Below are positions 16,677 through 24,298 of a stretch of DNA of 64,000 bases, one piece after another; the stretch's first letter is position 1; each line of letters begins with the position of its first letter. This DNA comes from Thermocaproicibacter sp036844765 (lineage in GTDB: Bacteria > Bacillota > Clostridia > Oscillospirales > Acutalibacteraceae), in NCBI GenBank assembly GCA_036844765.1, contig DAIUFE010000006.1, forward strand, positions 1 through 64,000. Reading direction: 5' to 3'. Under the pieces are notes generated by a model. The model was given only the letters and a program-made list of their open reading frames with translations, did no database searches and was not told the DNA's origin. A program made the translations under genes and the position numbers.

Positions 16677-17780
16677 TCAGTTCTTCCTGCTGAAAATCTG
16701 CATGATGTCGGTGAAGTCGTCGTCCTCCGGGGGCTGCTCGGCCTGCTGGGGCTTCGCGCCCTGCGCCTGGCCCGCCTCCGCGGGCTTTTTCTCCTCTTTC
16801 GGGGGAAAAGCGGGTTCGTTGCCGCTGGTGGGAAATCCGGTGGCGATCACGGTGACGCTCATCTCGTCATCCATGTTCTCGTCGAACGCGGCGCCCCAGA
16901 TGATGTTCGCATCCTCGTGCGCCTGGGAGGAGATCATCGAGGAGGCGGTCTCGATCTCATCGAGGCCGATATCCGGCGAAGAGGTGATGTTGATGATCAC
17001 GCCTTTCGCGCCGTTGATGGCCGTTTCAAGAAGGGGGCTTGAAATGGCCATGTTCGCGGCCGTCTCCGCCTTGTCCTTGCCGGACGCGCGGCCGACGCCC
17101 ATGTGGGCGTAGCCCGCGTCCTTCATCACGGCGGTCACGTCCGCAAAATCGAGGTTGACCAGGCCCGGCAGCTTGATGAGGTCCGAAATGCTCTGCACGC
17201 CCTGGCGCAGCACGTCGTCCGCGATGGAAAACGCGTTCAGCAGCGTGATGCGCTGCTCGCTGACCAGCTTGAGCCGCTCGTTCGGGATCACGACGAGGGA
17301 ATCCACATGGTCCTTGAGGGCGGTGATGCCGCTTTCGGCCTGCTCCATCCGGCGGCGGCCCTCGAAATCGAACGGCTTGGTGACGATCCCGACGGTCAGG
17401 ATGCCCATGTCGTGGGCGATCTCCGCCACGATGGGGGCGGCGCCCGTGCCGGTACCGCCGCCCATGCCCGCCGTGATGAAGACCATGTCGCTCCCGCGGA
17501 TGGCGGCGGCGATGGCCTCGCGGCTCTCGTCGGCGGCCTTCTGCCCCATCTCCGGCTTGGAGCCCGCGCCCTTGCCGTGGGTCACCTTTTCGCCGATCTG
17601 GATCTTCTGCGTGGCTTTCGAGCGGTAAAGCGCCTGGCGGTCGGTGTTGACGCTGATGAACTCGACCCCCTGCACCCCCGCCGTCACCATCCGGTCGATC
17701 GCGTTTCCGCCGCCGCCCCCCACGCCGACCACCTTGATCTGGACGATATTATCAAAATCGTTATCGATCTCAAAAGGCAT
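16677..17780 (-). CDS. ftsZ: Cell division GTPase FtsZ
   Basis: The second ATG (17780) is chosen because AAAGGGG lies 9 bases before it and abuts the first. The 367-residue protein has the tubulin signature GGGTGTGAAP, the VGVGGGGGNAIDRM nucleotide loop and NLDFADV. It has a Pro/Glu-rich linker and the C-terminal peptide DFTDIMQIFSRKN that binds FtsA/SepF-type partners. It polymerizes into the Z ring. It ends the dcw cluster but has its own promoter. Confidence 0.98.
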   Translation of the reverse strand: MPFEIDNDFDNIVQIKVVGVGGGGGNAIDRMVTAGVQGVEFISVNTDRQALYRSKATQKIQIGEKVTHGKGAGSKPEMGQKAADESREAIAAAIRGSDMVFITAGMGGGTGTGAAPIVAEIAHDMGILTVGIVTKPFDFEGRRRMEQAESGITALKDHVDSLVVIPNERLKLVSEQRITLLNAFSIADDVLRQGVQSISDLIKLPGLVNLDFADVTAVMKDAGYAHMGVGRASGKDKAETAANMAISSPLLETAINGAKGVIINITSSPDIGLDEIETASSMISSQAHEDANIIWGAAFDENMDDEMSVTVIATGFPTSGNEPAFPPKEEKKPAEAGQAQGAKPQQAEQPPEDDDFTDIMQIFSRKN

Positions 17781-17845
17781 GTATCGCATCCCCTTTATGT
17801 TTGTCCACTGACAGGATAAAGTCCGCCGGATATTCCATAAAATTT

Positions 17846-17873
17846 ATTATACACTTTTCATAGGTAAATTCAA
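17846..17873 (-). promoter_or_regulatory. Promoter of ftsZ
   Basis: TTGAAT and TATAAT are separated by 16 bp on the minus strand, in the 149-base gap after ftsQ, with about 60 bases of leader. Confidence 0.8.
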
Positions 17874-17929
17874 TCCATATGTTTCGGGAGCGGAATCGTA
17901 TGTTTCGACGGAACGGCGTCCGCGCCCGG

Positions 17930-18829
17930 CTATTTCGCGGAGGAAGCGCCGGAAGAGAGCGCGCCCGACGGGTCGAAATACGCCTTGTCGTTGTCCGGCG
18001 CGACGCTCATGTCCAGCGTGCCCCGCTCGGAAGGCTTGATGTTGTTCTTCAGCAGGCTCTGCGCGAAGCGGATCTTATAGTCGAGATCCGAGGGCAGGCC
18101 GAGGTCGATGGTCACGCGCCCGTCGTAGACGGCCAGGATCCGCGTGGACTTTGAAAAATCGATCAAGTCGATCTTCCCGAGGCCGTTTTTCCGGAACGCC
18201 TGCGTCACGGTCCCGACCAGCTCCGCCGCGCTGTCCTGGTCGAATTCCACCGGGTAGCCGGTCTGCGCCTTCCGGACGTTCAGCCCCTTCAGCAGCGTGC
18301 TGCCCTGCGGCGCCTTCGCCGCGATCTCGAGGGCGCGGCCGTCCTCCCCCATCACGAGATAGCTTTTCTCGTAGGGGAGGACGCCGCAGACCGGCTCTTC
18401 CGCCACGTGGATTTCCACCTCCGCGGGGAACCGGCGGGAGACGGTGATCTCGCCCAGATAGGGGAGCTGCCGGCGGATGTTCTCCGCGGCCTGCCGCGGG
18501 CGGATCAGGAACAGGTTGTCCCCTTCGCGGATGCCGCTCGCCCCGCCGATCTGCTCCGCCGAATAGCGGGACGTCCCCGCCACCCGCACGGACGAAATGC
18601 GGAACAGCACCGTCAGGGAGAGGGCGGCGGCCGCCGCCAGGACGATGAGGAAGAGGGTGACGTAAAAGAAAGCCAGAAGACGGCGCCGGTGCTTCCGCCG
18701 CGCCTGAGCGCGAAGGCGGGCGGAAAGGTCGTAGTCCCCCGGCCCCCGCGCGGCGCGCGGAAAGCCGCCCGAAGCCCTGTCGTATCGGCGCGGCGGCTCC
18801 CTGCGCCGCGCCGGTTTCCTCTCCTTCAT
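17930..18829 (-). CDS. ftsQ: Division protein FtsQ/DivIB
   Basis: The 299-residue protein has a basic Arg/Pro-rich cytosolic tail and one membrane segment (about 50-75). A POTRA-type domain (ISSVRVAGTSRYSAEQIGGA) and the FtsQ/DivIB beta domain (LPYLGEITVSRRFPAEVEIHV) follow. It bridges early and late divisome proteins with FtsL. GGAGGAA precedes the ATG and murA lies 21 bases upstream. Confidence 0.92.
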   Translation of the reverse strand: MKERKPARRREPPRRYDRASGGFPRAARGPGDYDLSARLRAQARRKHRRRLLAFFYVTLFLIVLAAAAALSLTVLFRISSVRVAGTSRYSAEQIGGASGIREGDNLFLIRPRQAAENIRRQLPYLGEITVSRRFPAEVEIHVAEEPVCGVLPYEKSYLVMGEDGRALEIAAKAPQGSTLLKGLNVRKAQTGYPVEFDQDSAAELVGTVTQAFRKNGLGKIDLIDFSKSTRILAVYDGRVTIDLGLPSDLDYKIRFAQSLLKNNIKPSERGTLDMSVAPDNDKAYFDPSGALSSGASSAK

Positions 18830-18850
18830 GATTTCCTCCGATCCGTCCGG

Positions 18851-20104
18851 TCAGACTCTCTCGATGTCCGCGCCGAGGCTGGAAAGGTTCTTTTCGATGT
18901 TCTCGTACCCGCGGTCCAGATGGTGCAGGCCGCCCACCTGGGTCTCCCCCTGCGCCGCGAGGCCCGCCACGACCAGCGCGGCGCCGCCGCGCAGGTCGGT
19001 CGCCTCGACCGCCGCGCCGGAGAGCCTTTTCACGCCCTCCACCACCGCCACGCGGCCCTCCACCTTGATGTTCGCTCCGAGGCGGAGCAGTTCGTCCACA
19101 TGCTTATAGCGGCTCTCAAAGATATTCTCGACGAAGATGCTGGTCCCGTCCGCCACGGAGGCCATCGCCATCATCGGCGCCTGCGCGTCGGTCGGGAAAC
19201 CGGGGTACGGCATGGTCCGCACGTTCTTGATGCGCGAAAGGCGCTCCGGCGCGGCGATCCGCACGCTGTCGGCGCCGATCCGCAGCGCGCAGCCGCTCTC
19301 TTCCAGCGCGGGGAACACGGGCTGCAGGTGCTCCGGGACGATGCTGGAGACCGTGAGCGTGCTCCCCGTAGCGGCGGCCGCCGCCAGATAGGTCGCGGCC
19401 GCGATGCGGTCGGGGATCACGCGGTGCTCGCAGCCGGAAAGCTTCCGGACGCCCTCGATCACGATGGTGCTCTCCCCCGCGCCGCGGATGCGCGCGCCGC
19501 AGGAATTGAGGAAATCCGCGAGGTCACAGATTTCCGGTTCCCGGGCCGCGTTGCCGATGGTCGTGACACCTTTCGCCAGAACGGCGGCGATGATGATATT
19601 CTCGGTCGCGCCGACGCTCGGGAACGAAAGGCTGATGCCGGCGCCCCGGATGCCGTCCGGGACGGAGCAGCGCAGGCAGCCGTGATCCTCGTCGATCACG
19701 ACGCCCATCTTCCGCAGGGCGGCCAGGTGGAGATCGATCGGCCGGGGGCCGAGCTCGCATCCGCCCGGAAAAGAGAGAACCGCGCGGCCCATGCGGCTGA
19801 CGATCGCGCCCAGAAAAATGATCGAGGAGCGCATCTCCCGCATCAGGCTGTCCGGAATGTCGGACTGATCCGCGGGAAGAGGGTCGATGCAGACGGTCCC
19901 CCCGCTGCGCTCCACCGCGCAGCCGAGATGCCGGAGGATGCTGACGGCCGTGTCCACATCGGAGAGCGACGGGCAGTTATGTAGCACGCATTTCCCGCCG
20001 CAGACCAGGGATGCCGCCATCAGCGGCAGGGTACTGTTTTTCGCGCCATGGATACGGACCTCGCCGCACAGCCTTTTCCCACCACAAATCAGCAGCTTCG
20101 ACAT
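18851..20104 (-). CDS. murA: UDP-GlcNAc 1-carboxyvinyltransferase MurA
   Basis: The 417-residue enzyme has the two-domain EPSP-synthase-type fold. The active-site loop GGCELGPRPIDLH places Cys116 at the fosfomycin-targeted position, so sensitivity is expected. It transfers enolpyruvate from PEP to UDP-GlcNAc, the first committed peptidoglycan step. A clostridial dcw location between murG and ftsQ is usual. Confidence 0.97.
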   Translation of the reverse strand: MSKLLICGGKRLCGEVRIHGAKNSTLPLMAASLVCGGKCVLHNCPSLSDVDTAVSILRHLGCAVERSGGTVCIDPLPADQSDIPDSLMREMRSSIIFLGAIVSRMGRAVLSFPGGCELGPRPIDLHLAALRKMGVVIDEDHGCLRCSVPDGIRGAGISLSFPSVGATENIIIAAVLAKGVTTIGNAAREPEICDLADFLNSCGARIRGAGESTIVIEGVRKLSGCEHRVIPDRIAAATYLAAAAATGSTLTVSSIVPEHLQPVFPALEESGCALRIGADSVRIAAPERLSRIKNVRTMPYPGFPTDAQAPMMAMASVADGTSIFVENIFESRYKHVDELLRLGANIKVEGRVAVVEGVKRLSGAAVEATDLRGGAALVVAGLAAQGETQVGGLHHLDRGYENIEKNLSSLGADIERV

Positions 20105-20157
20105 GTTAACACCCCCACAGAATCTGCTACCATATTATGCTGCGGGGGGCACGGCGG

Positions 20158-21294
20158 TTACGGACGGGGATGGCCCGCGTCGGCCAGGACCTCGCGCATC
20201 ACCTTGCAGATCCGCTCGCTGGCGTCCGTGATCGCCATCTTCCGGGCGTTTTCCCCCAGGCTGCGCAGCGTCTCCGGCCGGGCGAACAGATCCCGCACCA
20301 TGCGGCAGAGGGCGGGGCCGGTCAGGTCCTTTTCCTCCAGGATCGCCGCGGCGCCGCGCCGCACCATGGCCATGGCGTTGTGGTACTGGTGGTTCTCGGC
20401 CACGTTGGGGGAAGGGATCAGGATGGCCGGCTTGCCCTGCGCCTGCAGCTCGCTGAGGGTGATGGCCCCGGCGCGGCAGATCACGAGGTCGGCGGCGGCG
20501 AGGCACTCCGGCATGTCGGCGATGTACTCGCGCAGGTCGAGCTCCGGGTGGAGGGCCGGGTCGACGCCCTTCTGCTTCAGCAGGTCCGGGAACCACTTCC
20601 CCCACCGGCCGTAGCCGTGGATGTGCTGGAACCGACCGCTTTTCGCGCTCTCGGCCAGAAGGTCCGCCGCGGCCTCGTTGATCCGGCGCGCGCCGAGGCT
20701 CCCGCCGAACGAGAGGATCAGGGGACGCCTGTCCAGCTTCAGCTTTGCCCTGGACTCGTCCCGCTTCGCCCGAAGCACTTCCTGGCGGACGGGGTTCCCG
20801 GTCAGCACGCAGCGCGCGGAAGGGGGAAGGTATTTCTGCGCGTCGGCCACGGCGAGCAGGGTGCGGTCCGCGCGCTTCGAGAGCAGGCGGTTGGTGACGC
20901 CGGGGTACGCGTTCTGCTCGTGGATCACGGTCGGGATGCCGAGCCGGGCCGCCTCCCGCAGGACGGGACCGGCCACGTAGCCGCCCGTCCCCATGCAGAG
21001 ATCCGGGCCGAACTCCCGGAGGATCCGGCGCGCCCCCGCGCTCGCGGTGAGCAGGCGCGCCAGCGCCGCCGCGTTCTTCCCCACGTTCCGCAGGCTCACC
21101 TTCCGCTGGAAGCCGGAAACGGCGATGCCGCGGAACTCGAATCCAGCGGCGGGGACGAGGGTCTCCTCCATGCCGCCCTTCGCGCCGACGTACAGGATCT
21201 GCACGCCGGGCTGCGTCTCGCGCAGGTAGCCCGCGACGGCGAGGGCCGGGTTGATGTGCCCGGCGGTCCCGCCGCCCGCAAACAGCACTTTCAT
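20158..21294 (-). CDS. murG: Lipid II synthase MurG (GlcNAc transferase)
   Basis: The ATG at 21294 opens the typical N terminus MKVLFAGGGTAGHINPALAVA; upstream codons fall within a repeat element. The 378-residue GT28 enzyme also has the GSLGAR and HEQNAYPG motifs and the C-terminal donor site GAITLSELQAQGKPAILIPSP. It adds GlcNAc to lipid I at the membrane inner face. The ribosome binding site is weak. Confidence 0.97.
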   Translation of the reverse strand: MKVLFAGGGTAGHINPALAVAGYLRETQPGVQILYVGAKGGMEETLVPAAGFEFRGIAVSGFQRKVSLRNVGKNAAALARLLTASAGARRILREFGPDLCMGTGGYVAGPVLREAARLGIPTVIHEQNAYPGVTNRLLSKRADRTLLAVADAQKYLPPSARCVLTGNPVRQEVLRAKRDESRAKLKLDRRPLILSFGGSLGARRINEAAADLLAESAKSGRFQHIHGYGRWGKWFPDLLKQKGVDPALHPELDLREYIADMPECLAAADLVICRAGAITLSELQAQGKPAILIPSPNVAENHQYHNAMAMVRRGAAAILEEKDLTGPALCRMVRDLFARPETLRSLGENARKMAITDASERICKVMREVLADAGHPRP

Positions 21295-21311
21295 GTTCTC
21301 AGGACTCCCGT

Positions 21312-21381
21312 CCGCGGCATTTCCGGCCGGGCTGCGGAAGGCGCTTTCGCTCTTCCGCCACACGGCTGAAACCGCTCTAAG
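21312..21381. repeat. Palindromic intergenic repeat, copy C
   Basis: Left end CCGCGGCATTTCC, then GGGCTGCGGAAGGC, and the right end GGCTGAAACCGCTCTAAG. It overlaps the ftsW stop codon and ends 18 bases before the murG start, so it sits inside the operon mRNA. Confidence 0.6.
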
Positions 21382-22594
21382 TTTTTTCGATCGACGACGT
21401 GCGCGAGATGGACAGAACGACGCCCATCTCCGCCAGCAGCACGTCCAGCGAGGTGCCGCCGTAGCTGAAAAACGGCAGGCTGATGCCGGTGTTCGGGATG
21501 GTGTTCGTCACCACGGCGATATTCAGGATCACCTGGAAGCCGACCTGAAGGACGATCCCGATGCCGAGCAGCATCCCGAATTTGTCCGTGGCGTGCAGGG
21601 CGATGCTGATGCCGCGCCAGACCAGCATGGCGAACAGGATGATGATGATCAGCGCGCCGATGAAGCCCAGCTCCTCGCAGACGATGGCGAAGATGAAATC
21701 GTTCTGCGGCTCCGGCAGGTAAAGGTATTTCTGCCGGGACTGGCCGAGGCCGAGGCCGAGCAGTCCGCCGGAGCCGATGGCAAAGAGAGACTGCTTCGTC
21801 TGGTAAACGGAAAACGGATCCAGCCATCCGGCGATCCGGTCGTTGGCGTAGCTGAATTCCTTGGTAAAGAGCACCAGATACACGACGCCGGCGCCGATGG
21901 CGCCGAATGCCACGCCGAACCAGCGCAGCTTGATGCCGCCGATGAACAGCATCACGCCCGCCAGCAGCGTCAGGATCACCGTGGCGGAGACGTGCGGCTC
22001 CCACAGCAGCAGGGCGTCCGTCATGCCGAGGATCAGCAGATAGGGCAGCACCCCGTACCGGAACGTGCCCATGCGCGAGAAATTGAGGGAGATCAGGTGC
22101 GCGAAGACCAGGATCACGGCGAACTTGGCAATCTCGGACGGCTGGAACTGCCCGAGCGGGCCGAGGGTGATCCAGCGGTGGACCCCGCCGGCGCCGGTCG
22201 GCTGCGGCATGAACTTGACGACCACCAGAAGCGCGAACGAGAACAGCAGAAGCGGCACGGCAAACTTGTGCAGGTGGTGGTAGTCGAAATAGGAGATGAA
22301 AATCATGGCCGCCACGCCGATCACCGCGAACGCAGCCTGCCGGATGATGAAGTAATAGCTGTTGCCGAAACGGTAGTAGGCGTTGGCGTAGCTGGCCGAA
22401 AACATCATCACCAGGCCGATGACCACGAGGACCAGGACCAGGAAAAAAAACGGCAGGTCCATGCCGGAGCGGACGGAGAAGATGCGGAATTTTTTGCGCA
22501 CCCTTCCTTTTCCGGCCGGCCGCTCCTGCGGCGGCCGGCGCCGCGCCCTTTCGTCGGGCGCGTAGCGGCGGGCCGGCGCGTTCGTCATATCCAT
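21377..22594 (-). CDS. ftsW: Peptidoglycan glycosyltransferase FtsW
   Basis: The 405-residue SEDS protein has a basic N-terminal tail of about 40 residues and about ten membrane helices. The family motifs include GPLGQFQPSEIAKFAVI and FAIVCEELGFIGALIII. SEDS proteins polymerize lipid II with a class B PBP partner, here probably SpoVD or the division PBP. The stop codon TAG lies inside repeat copy C. Confidence 0.95.
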   Translation of the reverse strand: MDMTNAPARRYAPDERARRRPPQERPAGKGRVRKKFRIFSVRSGMDLPFFFLVLVLVVIGLVMMFSASYANAYYRFGNSYYFIIRQAAFAVIGVAAMIFISYFDYHHLHKFAVPLLLFSFALLVVVKFMPQPTGAGGVHRWITLGPLGQFQPSEIAKFAVILVFAHLISLNFSRMGTFRYGVLPYLLILGMTDALLLWEPHVSATVILTLLAGVMLFIGGIKLRWFGVAFGAIGAGVVYLVLFTKEFSYANDRIAGWLDPFSVYQTKQSLFAIGSGGLLGLGLGQSRQKYLYLPEPQNDFIFAIVCEELGFIGALIIIILFAMLVWRGISIALHATDKFGMLLGIGIVLQVGFQVILNIAVVTNTIPNTGISLPFFSYGGTSLDVLLAEMGVVLSISRTSSIEKT

Positions 22595-22667
22595 CCCCTC
22601 TTTTCTCCCACGTCATTTGCCATTGAACCACGGGCGGGCCGCCGATTCTGTCGGATTGCGTCCGTTT

Positions 22668-23675
22668 CTAAAGTCCAAAAGCTGCCAGCAGCACGGCCCC
22701 GCCGCCGAACAGCAGCGTCACGAGGCTGAACACGGCGCAGATCTTGACCTCGCTCCAGCCGCAGAGCTCGAAATGGTGGTGGATCGGGCTCATCTTGAAC
22801 AGCCGCTTGCCATGCGTCGCCTTGAAATAAACGACCTGCAGCACGACGGACAGGATCTCGCAGAGATAAACGACGCCGACCGGCAGGAGCAGGATCGGCA
22901 GGTTCAGCGCGAAGCCGAGTGCGCAGACCAGCCCGCCGAGGAACAGCGAACCGGTGTCGCCCATGAAGACCTTCGCCGGGTTGAAGTTCCAGACCAAAAA
23001 GCCGAGGCATCCCCCGGCCGCGGCGGCCGCGAGGATGCCGACCGGTTCGATCCGCAGGACGCCGGCCACGGCGAGGAACGCCAGAGACGCGAAAAACGTG
23101 ACGGAGGCGTTCAGCCCGTCGATGCCGTCCGTGAAATTCACGGCGTTGACCATGCCGACGATTCCGAGCAGGGAAATCACCCAGTACCACACGCCGAGGT
23201 CCACCCCGCCCGCAAACGGAACCAGCGTCTTGCCGCCGCTGCCGGCGCGGTACAGGGAATAGAGATAGCAGCCCGCGACCAGGAACTGCAGGAGCAGCTT
23301 CTGCCGCACGGTCAGCCCCAGGTTGCGCTTCTTGACGACCTTGATGTAGTCGTCGAGAAAGCCGATCACCCCGAAGCCGCAGGCCATCAGGAGGCCGCCG
23401 AACAGCTTGGCATGCATCGCCATCACAAAGGGGTCCGCCCCCGTCGAGCGGTAATAAAGCGGCAGGCAGACGGCCGACGCCGCGAGGATGCCGGCGATGA
23501 ACAGGAACCCGCCCATGGTGGGGGTCCCGTTCTTCTTCCGGTGCCAGGTCGGGCCGGATTCCCGGATGGTCTGGCCGAAATTGAGCTTATGCAGGAAAGG
23601 GATCAGCCAGATCCCGAGAAGCGCGGTGACGCCGAAAGCCATCGCCGCGGCCGCTGCAGTCCACACCGTATCCAT
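22668..23675 (-). CDS. mraY: Phospho-MurNAc-pentapeptide transferase MraY
   Basis: The ATG at 23675 follows AAGGTGGAAAAG. The 335-residue protein has ten membrane segments and the catalytic motifs FLDDYIKV, NFTDGIDGLN and MGDTGSL, with the HHHFELCGW loop. It makes lipid I from UDP-MurNAc-pentapeptide and undecaprenyl phosphate. murD, normally between mraY and ftsW, is absent. Confidence 0.97.
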   Translation of the reverse strand: MDTVWTAAAAAMAFGVTALLGIWLIPFLHKLNFGQTIRESGPTWHRKKNGTPTMGGFLFIAGILAASAVCLPLYYRSTGADPFVMAMHAKLFGGLLMACGFGVIGFLDDYIKVVKKRNLGLTVRQKLLLQFLVAGCYLYSLYRAGSGGKTLVPFAGGVDLGVWYWVISLLGIVGMVNAVNFTDGIDGLNASVTFFASLAFLAVAGVLRIEPVGILAAAAAGGCLGFLVWNFNPAKVFMGDTGSLFLGGLVCALGFALNLPILLLPVGVVYLCEILSVVLQVVYFKATHGKRLFKMSPIHHHFELCGWSEVKICAVFSLVTLLFGGGAVLLAAFGL

Positions 23676-23750
23676 TTCTTTTCCACCTTCCTTCGGGCGG
23701 GCTTTCGATTCCAAAGGCGCTCCGCCCGGTCCCGGAGCCCGCGCCGCTTT

Positions 23751-24257
23751 TCAGCCCGGACCTTCCATGCCGTTGAGGGCTTTCAGCACCTCCGCGAACG
23801 GGATCCCCGCGGCGATGGCGGCAGCGGCCGCCGCCATCGCCGGGCCGGCGGCTCCGACGCCGCCGCTTCTCAGGCGGACGCGCCCGATGATGCCGACACC
23901 CACGATCTCGAACGCGGCGGACCCGTCCGGCAGCGTCCGGATGTTCCGCGCCGTGAAATCGGCCGCGTCCCGCTCCGCCGAATAGGTGATCAGGCGCGGG
24001 TGCCCGGCGAATTCCGGCCGCCGGGCAAGGCCGTACTCCGCCACGCAGACGGGAAAATCGCCCGGTTTCAAGGCTGCATCCGGGCCCGCAGCCAGCAGCA
24101 CCGCGGGCTGCGCCCCGGCGGGAAGCGCGTCCCGCGCGTCCGCGGCGAAATAGTTGTTCCGCCCGCAGCCGCGCAGGACGCGCTCCAGCACCGCCGTTTC
24201 GCGCCCGTCCCCTCCGGCGACGGCGATCAGCTTTGCGCCCGCGCGCAGGTTTTCCAT
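23751..24257 (-). CDS. Short degenerate Mur-ligase-like protein in the dcw cluster
   Basis: The 168-residue product (ATG 24257 after GGGGGAGC; an earlier ATG overlapping the spoVD stop has no ribosome site) occupies the murE/murF slot between spoVD and mraY. Residues about 85-165 resemble the Mur ligase central domain. LITYSAERDAADFTARNI is followed by short strands and an Ala-rich helix ending MAAAAAAIAAGIPFAEVLKAL, as in the NALAAAAAA...G segment of MurE/MurF. The N-terminal AVAGGDGRETAVLERVL could be a relic of the GTNGKT P-loop but lacks the GKT/S. Catalysis is therefore unlikely. It may be a decayed ligase or a domesticated scaffold. Confidence 0.6.
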   Translation of the reverse strand: MENLRAGAKLIAVAGGDGRETAVLERVLRGCGRNNYFAADARDALPAGAQPAVLLAAGPDAALKPGDFPVCVAEYGLARRPEFAGHPRLITYSAERDAADFTARNIRTLPDGSAAFEIVGVGIIGRVRLRSGGVGAAGPAMAAAAAAIAAGIPFAEVLKALNGMEGPG

Positions 24258-24298
24258 TTCAGCTCCCCCTTTTCCGGAGGTTCCGCTTTCCCCCGTTA

